From NCBI RefSeq assembly GCF_021596945.1, contig NZ_CP063779.1:4314001-4378000 (forward strand): DNA of 64,000 nucleotides, given 5' to 3'. The notes beneath the pieces were generated by a model. The model saw only the letters and a program-made list of their open reading frames with translations. It was not told where the DNA came from and made no database searches. Positions 17,861-27,472 of the stretch are shown here, piece after piece. The position numbers were made by a program, and so were the translations under genes. Positions within the stretch are counted from its first letter, which is position 1; every line of letters starts with the position of its first letter. The DNA is from Mongoliitalea daihaiensis (lineage in GTDB: Bacteria; Bacteroidota; Bacteroidia; Cytophagales; Cyclobacteriaceae).

Positions 17861-19654
17861 GTCAGACCGTGAAAAAAGTCTCTCATTTTTCTTAGTTCAA
17901 CGGTTTTTCATTTCCTCTAAAATTAGTAAATTTAGTTGTATTTGTTTTGATGACCACTAACAAATTTCCATGCACCACATCCTAGGAATAGACCGGTTTC
18001 AATTGACCTTCTCCTGTTTGGAAGATGCCATTCCCAATGACAATCCCGTCAGAATAATCGATGCCTTTATTGATATGCTTGACCTGGAACTCCTGGGGTT
18101 TAATTCAAAACCTACCGATGAAGAACAGACCAAAAAACATAATCCCTATCTCGACGGAAGACCTTCTTTTGAACCTAAAATTCTTCTTAAGCTTTATTTT
18201 TACGGCTACTTTAACGGCGTCCGAAGCAGCAGAAGACTTGAAAAAGAATGCCTTCGAAATATTGAAGTCAGATGGCTCATCAATGGCCTTGCTCCCAACT
18301 ACCATACCATCGCAGACTTCCGTAAAATCAATCCCAAAGCTCTCAAAAACTGCTTCAAACTCTACACAACTTTCCTGCAGGAAGCAGGTCTCATAGGAGG
18401 AAAAACCATTGCAGTCGATGGTAGTAAATTCAGAGCTTCCAACAGCAAGAAAAACAACTACAGCCAAAATAAAATAGACAGGCATCTCAACTATATCGAA
18501 CAAAAACTCGAAGAATACCTCCAACAACTAGACCAAGCTGACAGTCTCGAACTATCCGAACAAAGCATACAGCTCCTCGAACAAAAAAATCGACTACTTC
18601 AAAAACAACAAAATCAATTATGAGCTCCTTCAGGAACAGCTCAAACAAAGCGGGGATACCCAACTAAGCACCACAGATCCCGATGCTAGGGCACTGCTCG
18701 TACAAGGACAGGTCGTTGAGGTCTCATATAACGTGCAGGCAGCAGTCGATGACAAACACAAACTCGTCGTAGCTACACATGTCATTAACAAAAACGATAG
18801 AAACGCCCTCCATGACATCGCTTCCGAAGCCAAGGAAAACCTCCATTCGGATGGTTTCACTGTTCTCGCAGACAAAGGATATCACAACGGAAGAGAATTA
18901 CAGGATTGCCAGAACAACGGAATCCAGACCATTGTAGCCCCCAGTGAAATAGTCAACTCCAATAAATTTGGAACAACAGAAGAGTACCTCGTTACCAAAT
19001 TCACCTATAATCCAGACAACGATACCTACACCTGTCCGCAAGGTAATACACTTACATCCACAGGAACATGGCACAAAAAAACCAGAGAAAGAGACCATCA
19101 CCTGTTCAAAAAATACAGAACCCCAGATTGTAAAACATGTCCGGTCAAACATCTCTGTACCGGAAGAAAAGATGGAGGGAGGGAGATTGAGAGAAGTGAA
19201 TATGCAGAAGCAGTTGAAGCAAACCTCAAAAACCTCCAAGGAAACAAAGAACTCTACAAAAGAAGGCAGATGATAATCGAACACATCTACGGAACTGCCA
19301 AAAGAAAATGGGGATTTAATTTTACTGACCTCCGGGGATTGGAAAAAGTAAACGGCGAGTTTGCACTCATCATGACAGTCTACAACCTCAAACGAACCAT
19401 TAACATCCTCGGAATACCTGAGCTCTTACAACTAATCCAAAACTGGAAACCCGACTACAAAAGGGTTTCTTTGGCCTTAAAATCAAGCCTTTTTGGTCTA
19501 TTCAAGGCCCTATTGGCCTTTAAAACTTTAATCTATAAAACTAACGAATTAAACTTAAAATTGACTCAGGTTCAAGATTACCTCTCTACGAACCCCCTAT
19601 ACTCCTCAGAAATGCGGTTTTTTCAAAAAACTGAAAGTTTTTTCACAGCCTGAC
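17861..19654 (+). mobile_element. IS1182-type insertion sequence, copy 2
   Basis: 1794 bp with the same terminal repeats and orientation as copy 1, inserted after AAC of a family-1 attC (left GCAGCTAAC, right GTGATTCAGC). It is one base longer because an A-run is expanded. Confidence 0.85.
17970..19653 (+). pseudogene. IS1182-family transposase, frameshifted
   Basis: Nearly identical to the 560-residue transposase of copies 1 and 3, but seven A's instead of six at 18583-18589 shift the frame after LLEQK. The C-terminal part with the last two catalytic regions is open again from about 18590 in another frame (ATG at 18733). A few additional substitutions (for example Ser to Asn in CPQGN) show this copy has been diverging. 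Confidence 0.85.
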
Positions 19655-19778
19655 GTGATTCAGCTTGGAGACGGCGGGCATTCGGAGACGTTCGCTTCCA
19701 ACCTACTCCTAACTTCTTAAAGATACTAAATTTCATATTCACACTGAACCGCCCGCTGTATCCAAGGTGATGTTAGGC
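19655..19778. repeat. attC3 (family 1), split by IS1182 copy 2
   Basis: GTGATTCAGCTTGGAGACGG arm, then CCGCCCGCTGTATCCAAGG arm, then GTTAGGC core. The left AAC is at 17858-17860. Confidence 0.8.
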
Positions 19779-20087
19779 TTTGTTTTTCCTTTCAATCTCC
19801 CTAGATAGATTTTCCCAAATACTTAAAATGGTCTTACTTGACTTTATTTCAGCTTTGTTAATTAATAAATTTCCTTCTTCCGTGCTTATGTATCCATCTT
19901 TTTCCTTCAGAATTAATCCTTTGTCTAATAACCACATGATTGAATGTTGAATTTCATTGTCAGTTGGGATAGAATGATTTATACCATCTGCAATCAGTCT
20001 AATTTCATTTTTTTTAATTGCAGATTTTTGACTGCCCAAATGAATTGATAAAAAGATCCAAGAAATCGTATTAAAATCATCCATCAA
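19773..20087 (-). CDS. Small winged-helix-like hypothetical protein (cassette 4, second gene)
   Basis: 104 residues, MMDDFNTISWIFLSIHLGSQ. The middle (DNEIQHSIMWLLDKGLILKE, then DGYISTEEGNLLI) reads like a winged-helix 'helix plus beta-hairpin' unit; this is an inference from pattern only. It overlaps the preceding gene by 11 bases, so the two are translationally coupled. The stop TAA lies inside the CTAAC core. Confidence 0.6.
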   Translation of the reverse strand: MMDDFNTISWIFLSIHLGSQKSAIKKNEIRLIADGINHSIPTDNEIQHSIMWLLDKGLILKEKDGYISTEEGNLLINKAEIKSSKTILSIWENLSREIERKNKA

Positions 20088-20412
20088 ACTCTCCTGTTTT
20101 CTTAAACTTTTGAATTTTTAATTCCCATTCTTTATATCGAACACTTTGAAAATAATCTACAGCACTTTCACCATCATATTCTTCTGGCGGGTCAGGTTCG
20201 TTGCCACTTAAATATCCTAGTAACCAATATTTAGATTCAATTGACATTTTTTTTATTTCCTGATACGATATGCAAAAGGTTGAATTTTTAATAGGACAAT
20301 ACGCATCAATTCTTCCTTTAAAAGTATGAGGGTTTCCTATTAGAAAATGTTTTCCTTTACAATCTTCTAACTCAATCCAAAGATTTTCATCATATTCAGG
20401 TCTATCAGTCAT
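20077..20412 (-). CDS. Hypothetical protein (cassette 4, first gene)
   Basis: 111 residues, MTDRPEYDENLWIELEDCKG, acidic and soluble, with C-terminal YFQSVRYKEWELKIQKFKK. No family recognised. It forms a two-gene cassette with the following gene and starts about 30 bases inside the cassette edge. Confidence 0.6.
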   Translation of the reverse strand: MTDRPEYDENLWIELEDCKGKHFLIGNPHTFKGRIDAYCPIKNSTFCISYQEIKKMSIESKYWLLGYLSGNEPDPPEEYDGESAVDYFQSVRYKEWELKIQKFKKTGEFDG

Positions 20413-20442
20413 ATAAATGTGTTTTCTATAATAAAGCCTAAC

Positions 20443-22235
20443 GTCAGACCGTGAAAAAAGTCTCTCATTTTTCTTAGTTCAACGGTTTTTCATTTCCTCT
20501 AAAATTAGTAAATTTAGTTGTATTTGTTTTGATGACCACTAACAAATTTCCATGCACCACATCCTAGGAATAGACCGGTTTCAATTGACCTTCTCCTGTT
20601 TGGAAGATGCCATTCCCAATGACAATCCCGTCAGAATAATCGATGCCTTTATTGATATGCTTGACCTGGAACTCCTGGGGTTTAATTCAAAACCTACCGA
20701 TGAAGAACAGACCAAAAAACATAATCCCTATCTCGACGGAAGACCTTCTTTTGAACCTAAAATTCTTCTTAAGCTTTATTTTTACGGCTACTTTAACGGC
20801 GTCCGAAGCAGCAGAAGACTTGAAAAAGAATGCCTTCGAAATATTGAAGTCAGATGGCTCATCAATGGCCTTGCTCCCAACTACCATACCATCGCAGACT
20901 TCCGTAAAATCAATCCCAAAGCTCTCAAAAACTGCTTCAAACTCTACACAACTTTCCTGCAGGAAGCAGGTCTCATAGGAGGAAAAACCATTGCAGTCGA
21001 TGGTAGTAAATTCAGAGCTTCCAACAGCAAGAAAAACAACTACAGCCAAAATAAAATAGACAGGCATCTCAACTATATCGAACAAAAACTCGAAGAATAC
21101 CTCCAACAACTAGACCAAGCTGACAGTCTCGAACTATCCGAACAAAGCATACAGCTCCTCGAACAAAAAATCGACTACTTCAAAAACAACAAAATCAATT
21201 ATGAGCTCCTTCAGGAACAGCTCAAACAAAGCGGGGATACCCAACTAAGCACCACAGATCCCGATGCTAGGGCACTGCTCGTACAAGGACAGGTCGTTGA
21301 GGTCTCATATAACGTGCAGGCAGCAGTCGATGACAAACACAAACTCGTCGTAGCTACACATGTCATTAACAAAAACGATAGAAACGCCCTCCATGACATC
21401 GCTTCCGAAGCCAAGGAAAACCTCCATTCGGATGGTTTCACTGTTCTCGCAGACAAAGGATATCACAACGGAAGAGAATTACAGGATTGCCAGAACAACG
21501 GAATTCAGACCATTGTAGCCCCCAGTGAAATAGTCAACTCCAATAAATTTGGAACAACAGAAGAGTACCTCGTTACCAAATTCACCTATAATCCAGACAA
21601 CGATACCTACACCTGTCCGCAAGGTAGTACACTTACATCCACAGGAACATGGCACAAAAAAACCAGAGAAAGAGACCATCACCTGTTCAAAAAATACAGA
21701 ACCCCAGATTGTAAAACATGTCCGGTCAAACATCTCTGTACAGGAAGAAAAGACGGAGGTAGGGAGATAGAAAGAAGTGAATATGCAGAAGCAGTTGAAG
21801 CTAACCTCAAAAACCTCCAAGGAAACAAAGAACTGTACAAAAGGCGACAGATGATAATCGAACACATCTACGGAACTGCCAAAAGAAAATGGGGATTTAA
21901 TTTTACTGACCTCCGGGGATTGGAAAAAGTAAACGGTGAGTTTGCACTCATCATGACAGTCTACAACCTCAAACGAACCATTAACATCCTCGGAATACCT
22001 GAGCTCTTACAACTAATCCAAAACTGGAAACCCGACTACAAAAGGGTTTCTTTGGCCTTAAAATCAAGCCTTTTTGGTCTATTCAAGGCCCTATTGGCCT
22101 TTAAAACTTTAATCTATAAAACTAACGAATTAAACTTAAAATTGACTCAGGTTCAAGATTACCTCTCTACGAACCCCCTATACTCCTCAGAAATGCGGTT
22201 TTTTCAAAAAACTGAAAGTTTTTTCACAGCCTGAC
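20443..22235 (+). mobile_element. IS1182-type insertion sequence, copy 3
   Basis: 1793 bp, apparently identical to copy 1, inserted after GCCTAAC of a family-3 attC in the same orientation. Confidence 0.85.
20552..22234 (+). CDS. IS1182-family transposase
   Basis: 560 residues, identical in translation to the copy at 12717-14399, with all catalytic-region motifs present. Intact and probably functional, so it could also act on the frameshifted copy 2. Confidence 0.9.
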   Translation: MHHILGIDRFQLTFSCLEDAIPNDNPVRIIDAFIDMLDLELLGFNSKPTDEEQTKKHNPYLDGRPSFEPKILLKLYFYGYFNGVRSSRRLEKECLRNIEVRWLINGLAPNYHTIADFRKINPKALKNCFKLYTTFLQEAGLIGGKTIAVDGSKFRASNSKKNNYSQNKIDRHLNYIEQKLEEYLQQLDQADSLELSEQSIQLLEQKIDYFKNNKINYELLQEQLKQSGDTQLSTTDPDARALLVQGQVVEVSYNVQAAVDDKHKLVVATHVINKNDRNALHDIASEAKENLHSDGFTVLADKGYHNGRELQDCQNNGIQTIVAPSEIVNSNKFGTTEEYLVTKFTYNPDNDTYTCPQGSTLTSTGTWHKKTRERDHHLFKKYRTPDCKTCPVKHLCTGRKDGGREIERSEYAEAVEANLKNLQGNKELYKRRQMIIEHIYGTAKRKWGFNFTDLRGLEKVNGEFALIMTVYNLKRTINILGIPELLQLIQNWKPDYKRVSLALKSSLFGLFKALLAFKTLIYKTNELNLKLTQVQDYLSTNPLYSSEMRFFQKTESFFTA

Positions 22236-22360
22236 GTTTTGCAGCTACACGCAGGTGGGGATTTTTAGCACTGAACTCCATTAAAAGTACAGAACTTGAA
22301 TTTATTACTTCACTTTCATAGAAGCACGAAACCCCCACTTGCGTGTAGGTGCTGTTGAAC
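22236..22360. repeat. attC4 (family 3), split by IS1182 copy 3
   Basis: Arms GCAGCTACACGCAGGTGGGG and CCCCCACTTGCGTGTAGGTGC pair with small bulges, followed by GTTGAAC. The left AAC is at 20440-20442. Confidence 0.75.
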
Positions 22361-22488
22361 TGACACCCTACGGGTGAGCGATTTACCTAAATTCTACTTA
22401 TTTTTAGTTATATCAAAATCTTTCATCATGAAAACTCAAAAAAAACACGCTGGGCACCGTAGCCCTCAATGATTCCGCTCAGGGGTAT

Positions 22489-22905
22489 TTGCTAAAACTC
22501 GCTTCTTTCCTAGAAGCAAAAGCATATTCCCCCATGACCATCCGCAACTATATGGCCGAAATGCGCTTTATTTTTGCCTATTTCAATCATCTCAATCCTG
22601 AGCAGCTCACCCAAGATCACATCGCCTCCTACATCAACTACATCAAAAAAGAACATGCGGTGGGTAGAGATAAATGTAGAATGACAGCCCAAAGCTGTAG
22701 CTTCTTTTTTAAACACATTTTGCCTTCGCCCTACGTAGTGCCTCACGCTCTCTATCCCCGAAAGGAGTTCAGGCTTCCTGAGATTCTCACCCAAGAGCAG
22801 ATCAGTCATGTAATCCAATCTACTACCAATATAAAGCATAAAGCCATCATTGCTCTGTTCTATGGAACAGGGATCAGGCTGAGCGAACTTCGTTTCTTGA
22901 AATGA
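22489..22905 (+). CDS. Tyrosine recombinase of element A, N-terminal ORF (copy 2)
   Basis: 138 residues identical to the copy 1 product, with the core-binding domain and GTGIRLSELRFLK. It ends at the same ATGA overlap. The partner ORF is broken here, so no active recombinase is expected. Confidence 0.7.
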   Translation: MLKLASFLEAKAYSPMTIRNYMAEMRFIFAYFNHLNPEQLTQDHIASYINYIKKEHAVGRDKCRMTAQSCSFFFKHILPSPYVVPHALYPRKEFRLPEILTQEQISHVIQSTTNIKHKAIIALFYGTGIRLSELRFLK

Positions 22906-23322
22906 AACATATTTCTCGGACAGACATGCAGCTCAAAATTGTGGCTGGTAAAGGTAGTAGGGACAGGTTTACAATCCTTCCTGCTGCCGTTCTTCCTCTA
23001 CTCGAAGCATATTACAGGACACAAGCCGAAAGTCTTTCTCTTTGAAGGACAAACTCCAGGCAAAGCTATGAACGACCGCTCCATACAGCATGCCATCCGC
23101 ATGGCCATGAATCAGGCGGGCTTTGAACAGTATGGTTTTTCTGCACATTCTATCAGGCATTCCTTTGCTACACACCTCTTGGATGCCGGTACGGACATCC
23201 ATACCATCAAGCAGCTACTTGGACATTCCAAGATAGAGACTACCATGATCTATCTCCACCTGACCAAACAGCGCAGGGATAAACTCGTCTCTCCTCTTGA
23301 CCTGCTCGGTCATGGAAACTGA
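22902..23322 (+). pseudogene. Tyrosine recombinase of element A, C-terminal part (frameshifted)
   Basis: A two-base loss near 23019 (ACAGGACACAAG instead of ACAGGGTACACAAG) shifts the frame between the Lys and His-x-x-Arg parts. The downstream half (HKPKVFLFEGQTPG ... MIYLHLTKQ) is otherwise unchanged. Confidence 0.75.
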
Positions 23323-24467
23323 TGTTTCTTTTCAGTCCCTGTTCAGGCATCAATCCATCTCCAACTTCAATCCTTACAGCAGAGCGGTCTTTGCCGATCT
23401 TACTGCCTGTCATACCGCCGCAAAAGGGTATCACCTCAGCGGGTGCAATGAGCTGCATTGTGGAAACATCGCCCATAGATACCATTCCTGCGGCAACAGG
23501 CACTGCCCCAACTGTGGAAGCATGAAAAGGGATGCCTGGATTGAGAGTAGAATGGACGAACTCCTACCTACCGCCTATTATCACATTGTCTTTACCCTGC
23601 CACATGAACTCAATCCAGTATTCATGGGGAACAGAGCTAAGCTATTCGACCTTTTGTTTCTGGCAGCTTCCCAAACCCTGCTCAAGCATGCAAAGATGCC
23701 TGAATACCTTGGTGCCGAACCGGGGATCACAATGGTACTGCACACATGGGGACAGGATCTTAGTTTTCACCCTCACGTCCACTGCATCGTCAGTGCCGGA
23801 GGATATGACGGACAGAGATGGGTAGATGCCAAACGCAAAAACAACCGATTCCTTTTTCCACAGAAAAGTATGGCAAATATATTCAAAGCAATCTTCATGG
23901 AAGGGTTGGAAAAAGACAGCTCAATTGGCTGGATTGGAAATAAAAACAGCTTACTGAAAGCCATAAGGTTCAAAAAATGGAACGTCTATGCCAAAGCTCC
24001 TTTCGGTTCGCCTGACAGGGTAGTGGAATATCTTGGACGTTACACACACAAGATTGCCATCACCAGACACCGAATCCTTGAGGTCAACGCAACACACATC
24101 AAGTTCAAATACAAAGACTATTCAGACGGTTCCAAAACAAAACAGATGTGGCTTACCCATCAGGAATTCCTTCGACGGTTTGAGCAGCATATATTGCCAA
24201 AAAAGGTTTGTCAAAATCCGACACTTCGGATACCTGAGACTACAGGAAAAAACTGAACGGTTGGCACTGATACGGTCGTCACTTAATATGCAACCAGCCA
24301 AACCCAAAGTCATCATCCCATTCCAGATCAGAATGTTTGAAAAATACGGCAGGGATATCCACAAATGTCCCTGCTGCGAACATGGAAGAATGGAGACCAT
24401 CTTTGATACTAGGGACAAATCAGGAAGAAAGCCAAAACCTCTTAAACCAAATCCCGCACCTTCTTGA
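23312..24467 (+). pseudogene. IS91-family transposase, frameshifted
   Basis: Same protein as the intact copy 3 until an extra A in the run at about 24199-24204 shifts the frame after HILPKK. The C-terminal part with the last cysteines (CPCCEHGRMETIFD) is out of frame. The zinc-binding N-terminus and HUH motif are intact. Confidence 0.8.
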
Positions 24468-24684
24468 TCCAATTTCTGGATCCAAGAAATCAAGGGTTGG
24501 GTCCAAGACATGCCGAAAATTCAAATCCCCAGGTGTTGGGTGGGGGAAGTCATGCCCAAAGCAAAGCAAAAACTCCCAAAGTCATCGAAAAACAGAAACA
24601 ACCGCTTCCTAAAATCCACCAACCCGCCTACTATTCCACCTAGCAAGACCTTCACCCTGCGAATGTCAGTCAACAGCCACTAGC

Positions 24685-24726
24685 AAAAAGCCCTGATAGA
24701 TTTTTTCTCCTATCAGGGCTTTTTTT
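24685..24726 (+). terminator. Terminal hairpin of element A, copy 2
   Basis: Same AGCCCTGATAG / CTATCAGGGCT stem with T-run as in copy 1. Confidence 0.75.
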
Positions 24727-24754
24727 CGAGGACTTTTCTCTAGTGGGCTAAATG

Positions 24755-25513
24755 TTATATGCCGCTTTTCTTTGTCCACCTATATTTACTTCCATATTCC
24801 TTGTCGTCTGTAACAATTTCATACTTAATTTTTTCTCTGTCGTTAACCAAATAGTATTGGATTAAGCCAGAATATTGACTGTTTGAATAAAATTTAAGTT
24901 CATTTTTTTCTGTCCAAGTTCCGTTGAGAACATAGTCCGATTGCATATCGGCAATTAAATAATTTCCATATTTTGGTATTTGTCCGCCAACTGGAATTAT
25001 AGAAATGTGAATGAAATTCAAGTTACTTCTGTCTTTCAAGTAGCGATATGCAACGAGTTCAAATTGTCCATTTGGTGCAAGTTCTCGGTGTTCTATTTCT
25101 AAATGGTCGTTTTTGTCAATATAGTCCAAAGCTGAAACTTTGATTTTTACACCATTAATTTCTTTGTCAGTTAGGGTAATTTTTTCTCCTGTCCGCAAAG
25201 AAGGTAAAATGTCAAATTGTGCAGAGATAGTTTGATTGTCTAACCACTTTAATCTTGTCAAAGTGTTTGGAAGAGAAAAGTCACGCAAGTTTTTTGTTGT
25301 GTCAGAAAGTTTCAGAATTGCGGTGCCTGATTGTCCATATCCAAATGCTCCGAGGTCTAAACTATAATTTATTAAAAGCATAGAACTGTCTGGTGAAAAC
25401 TCTCTGTAATTTTCTACATAATCTTGGTCAGTCATAAAAACTTCTTCTTTCCTGTCGTAAAGATTACACGAGGATAGAATTACCAAGGTCAATATGTAGA
25501 TTGTCTTTCTCAC
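24755..25513 (-). CDS. Lipoprotein, unknown function (cassette 5)
   Basis: 252 residues with lipobox ILSSC (Cys near residue 16), so probably a lipoprotein. The mature part is strand-rich (FSPDSSMLLINYSLDLGAFG; HRELAPNGQFELVAYRY) and ends KYRWTKKSGI. No family is recognised with confidence. The stop TAA is the TAA of the ATATAAC core. It is the sole gene of its cassette. Confidence 0.65.
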   Translation of the reverse strand: MRKTIYILTLVILSSCNLYDRKEEVFMTDQDYVENYREFSPDSSMLLINYSLDLGAFGYGQSGTAILKLSDTTKNLRDFSLPNTLTRLKWLDNQTISAQFDILPSLRTGEKITLTDKEINGVKIKVSALDYIDKNDHLEIEHRELAPNGQFELVAYRYLKDRSNLNFIHISIIPVGGQIPKYGNYLIADMQSDYVLNGTWTEKNELKFYSNSQYSGLIQYYLVNDREKIKYEIVTDDKEYGSKYRWTKKSGI

Positions 25514-25532
25514 GGTGTCTTTTTAAAGTGGC

Positions 25533-25664
25533 ATATAACGGGATTCAGCTTGGAGACGGCGGGCATTCGGAGACGTTCTCTTCCAGCCTACTCCTAACTT
25601 CTTAAAGATACTGATTTTCCTAGTTACTCGGAACCGCCCGCTGTATTCCAAGATGATGTTAGCA
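25533..25664. repeat. attC5 (family 1)
   Basis: ATATAAC core to GTTAGCA core. The right arm reads CTGTATTCCAAGATGAT. Identical to attC18 in its interior, as part of the duplicated cassette 6/19. Confidence 0.8.
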
Positions 25665-25668
25665 GAAT

Positions 25669-26334
25669 TTAATTTTTTCTAAAGTATTTGATTTCTTTCA
25701 CTACCCAATTGTTTCTTTCTTTTTCAATTAATACTAAAGTAGAAGTACCTGTTTGTTGAAAATCACCATCTTTCCAAACAGTTAAAAAATAAAAGCCTTT
25801 TGTTAACGAATCATTAAAACTGACTCTGCTTATTTCTGGTCTAAACTTAAAGCTTTCCTCTTCTTCTGAGTCAAAACCAATAGGAGAAATCTTATACTTT
25901 TGATTAAAATTTAAATTATTACACCCAATAAATTTATCATTCAAAGAATTATAGGTAGTCGTACTCGTTAAATCAAAATACAACATATCTCGTGTATCAT
26001 TTATATTAATCATCCAACTATTTTTTTTTATTACATCAGGTAGTGAAATAAGCCTACCATCAAATTCAGCATAATGTGTTATTTTACATTTATCTTCAAT
26101 TATTTTTTCAAAGGCTATTTTTGCTGAATTATTATTTTCAACAAAGGGTATTGTATCAAAATAATCAATAAGCTCAAGTTCAACCCACAAACAATAATTT
26201 GAGTAGTGGAATGATTCAAATACATTTGGTAGAGTCTCTGACAATGAAAGAACCTCTTCATTTTCATACGAATTGGTGCTTCTACAGCCAGCAATAAGTA
26301 TAATAATCAAATTAATATATATTCTTGGGTTCAT
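25669..26334 (-). CDS. Lipoprotein, unknown function (cassette 6; duplicated as cassette 19)
   Basis: 221 residues, MNPRIYINLIIILIAGCRST, with lipobox ILIAGC. The mature part has EEVLSLSETLPNVFESFHYS, then a mixed region with EEESFKFRPEISRVSFNDS. No family is recognised. An apparently identical gene is at 41811-42476, with its attC also copied. It is the sole gene of the cassette; the stop lies close to the GTTAGCAGAATT edge. Confidence 0.7.
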   Translation of the reverse strand: MNPRIYINLIIILIAGCRSTNSYENEEVLSLSETLPNVFESFHYSNYCLWVELELIDYFDTIPFVENNNSAKIAFEKIIEDKCKITHYAEFDGRLISLPDVIKKNSWMININDTRDMLYFDLTSTTTYNSLNDKFIGCNNLNFNQKYKISPIGFDSEEEESFKFRPEISRVSFNDSLTKGFYFLTVWKDGDFQQTGTSTLVLIEKERNNWVVKEIKYFRKN

Positions 26335-26348
26335 TTTTTTTTTATTTC

Positions 26349-26480
26349 TGCTAACGGGATTTAGCTTGGGGACGGCGGGAATTCGGAGCCGTTCCCTTCC
26401 AGCCTACTCCTAACTTTTTAAAGATACTAAACTTTCAATTTACTAGGAACCGCCCGCTGTCTTCCAAGGTGATGTTGGGC
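26349..26480. repeat. attC6 (family 1)
   Basis: GCTAAC core, variant arm GATTTAGCTTGGGGACGGCG, right arm CTGTCTTCCAAGGTGAT, GTTGGGC core. Confidence 0.8.
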
Positions 26481-26496
26481 ACTGTAATTCCTTTTT

Positions 26497-27324
26497 TCAT
26501 TGAAGGTCTGATTCATATATGCTATGGTCTTGCAATAAACTTATAAATCTTTGCCTATCATTTTTCCAATGTAAGTCTGTTTGAAGCTTGTTCACTACTA
26601 CAGCCTTTGTTTTTTCATCCCTGAAATTTAAAAGCTCAAATATCACCTGATAGTATTCTCTCACTCCTACATTTTCAAACTCTGTATCTTTAAGATACTC
26701 GATTAAAGCTGTTTTCAAATCTTGATGATATTCTGCCTTGTACCAATTTGATAAATAAAATATTGCTGATTTATTGCGTTCATTAAAAGCCAATTCTTCA
26801 ATTCTTGGATGATACTTTTGGGGATAAATTCTATTTTCTAGTGCTCTCAAGGTTAAAAGCCAATCAGTGTTCGGTGAATAAAGAATAATGCTATCTAGTC
26901 TTTGAATTTTTTCGTCTTTTTCCTTTTCCTGTTGGGTCAGCCTATTCCAATACCTATGATAAAAAGACACAGATAACTTTTCAGAATCCTTTATGTCCAT
27001 TGTATGTATTGTAAAAGTTTCATCCTTGGCTAAAAATGAATTCAAAACTTCATCTAGTTGAGGATAATCTCGATCAGCCAGTGCCCAAGAGGCATAGCAT
27101 TTTACGATAGGATTTTCATGGGTAGTTAGTTCTACTAAATATTCTAGATCGGTATTATCTCTTAATTTTTCGAATGCTCGGTACAATTCACTTTTATTGT
27201 AACCGATATACTCGTAATGAACTTCACCTATCTGAATGAAACTTTTAATGATTTTGTCACTGTCTTGACTCCACGCCAGATTAAAAAGGAATAGTATAAT
27301 TATGGTGAGTGATGTATGTTTCAT
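26497..27324 (-). CDS. Secreted HEAT-repeat-like protein (cassette 7)
   Basis: 275 residues with signal peptide MKHTSLTIIILFLFNLAWSQ. Helical pairs such as LVELTTHENPIVKCYASWAL and WLLTLRALENRIYPQKYH, then IEELAFNERNKSAIFYLSNW, look like HEAT/ARM-type repeats, inferred from pattern. It would act in the periplasm. It is the sole gene; complementary edges GTTGGGCACTG and AGTGCCCAAC flank it. Confidence 0.65.
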   Translation of the reverse strand: MKHTSLTIIILFLFNLAWSQDSDKIIKSFIQIGEVHYEYIGYNKSELYRAFEKLRDNTDLEYLVELTTHENPIVKCYASWALADRDYPQLDEVLNSFLAKDETFTIHTMDIKDSEKLSVSFYHRYWNRLTQQEKEKDEKIQRLDSIILYSPNTDWLLTLRALENRIYPQKYHPRIEELAFNERNKSAIFYLSNWYKAEYHQDLKTALIEYLKDTEFENVGVREYYQVIFELLNFRDEKTKAVVVNKLQTDLHWKNDRQRFISLLQDHSIYESDLQ

Positions 27325-27340
27325 CGTTTCATTTTATAGT

Positions 27341-27472
27341 GCCCAACGGGATTCAGCTTGGAGACGGCGGGCATTCGGAGCCGTTCACTTCCAGCCTACT
27401 CCTAACTTCTTAAAGATACTAAACTTTCTATTTACTCTGAACCGCCCGCTGTCTTCCAAGGTGATGTTAGCG
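27341..27472. repeat. attC7 (family 1)
   Basis: GCCCAAC core to GTTAGCG core; identical in its interior to attC17, as part of duplicated cassette 8/18. Confidence 0.8.

Larger units (their letters stand above)
22354..24753 (+). mobile_element. IS91-type element A, copy 2
   Basis: Same ends as copy 1 (GTTGAACTGACACCC ... GTGGGCTAAAT), followed by GTTATATGCC of cassette 5. Both the recombinase and the transposase carry frameshifts. Confidence 0.8.
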
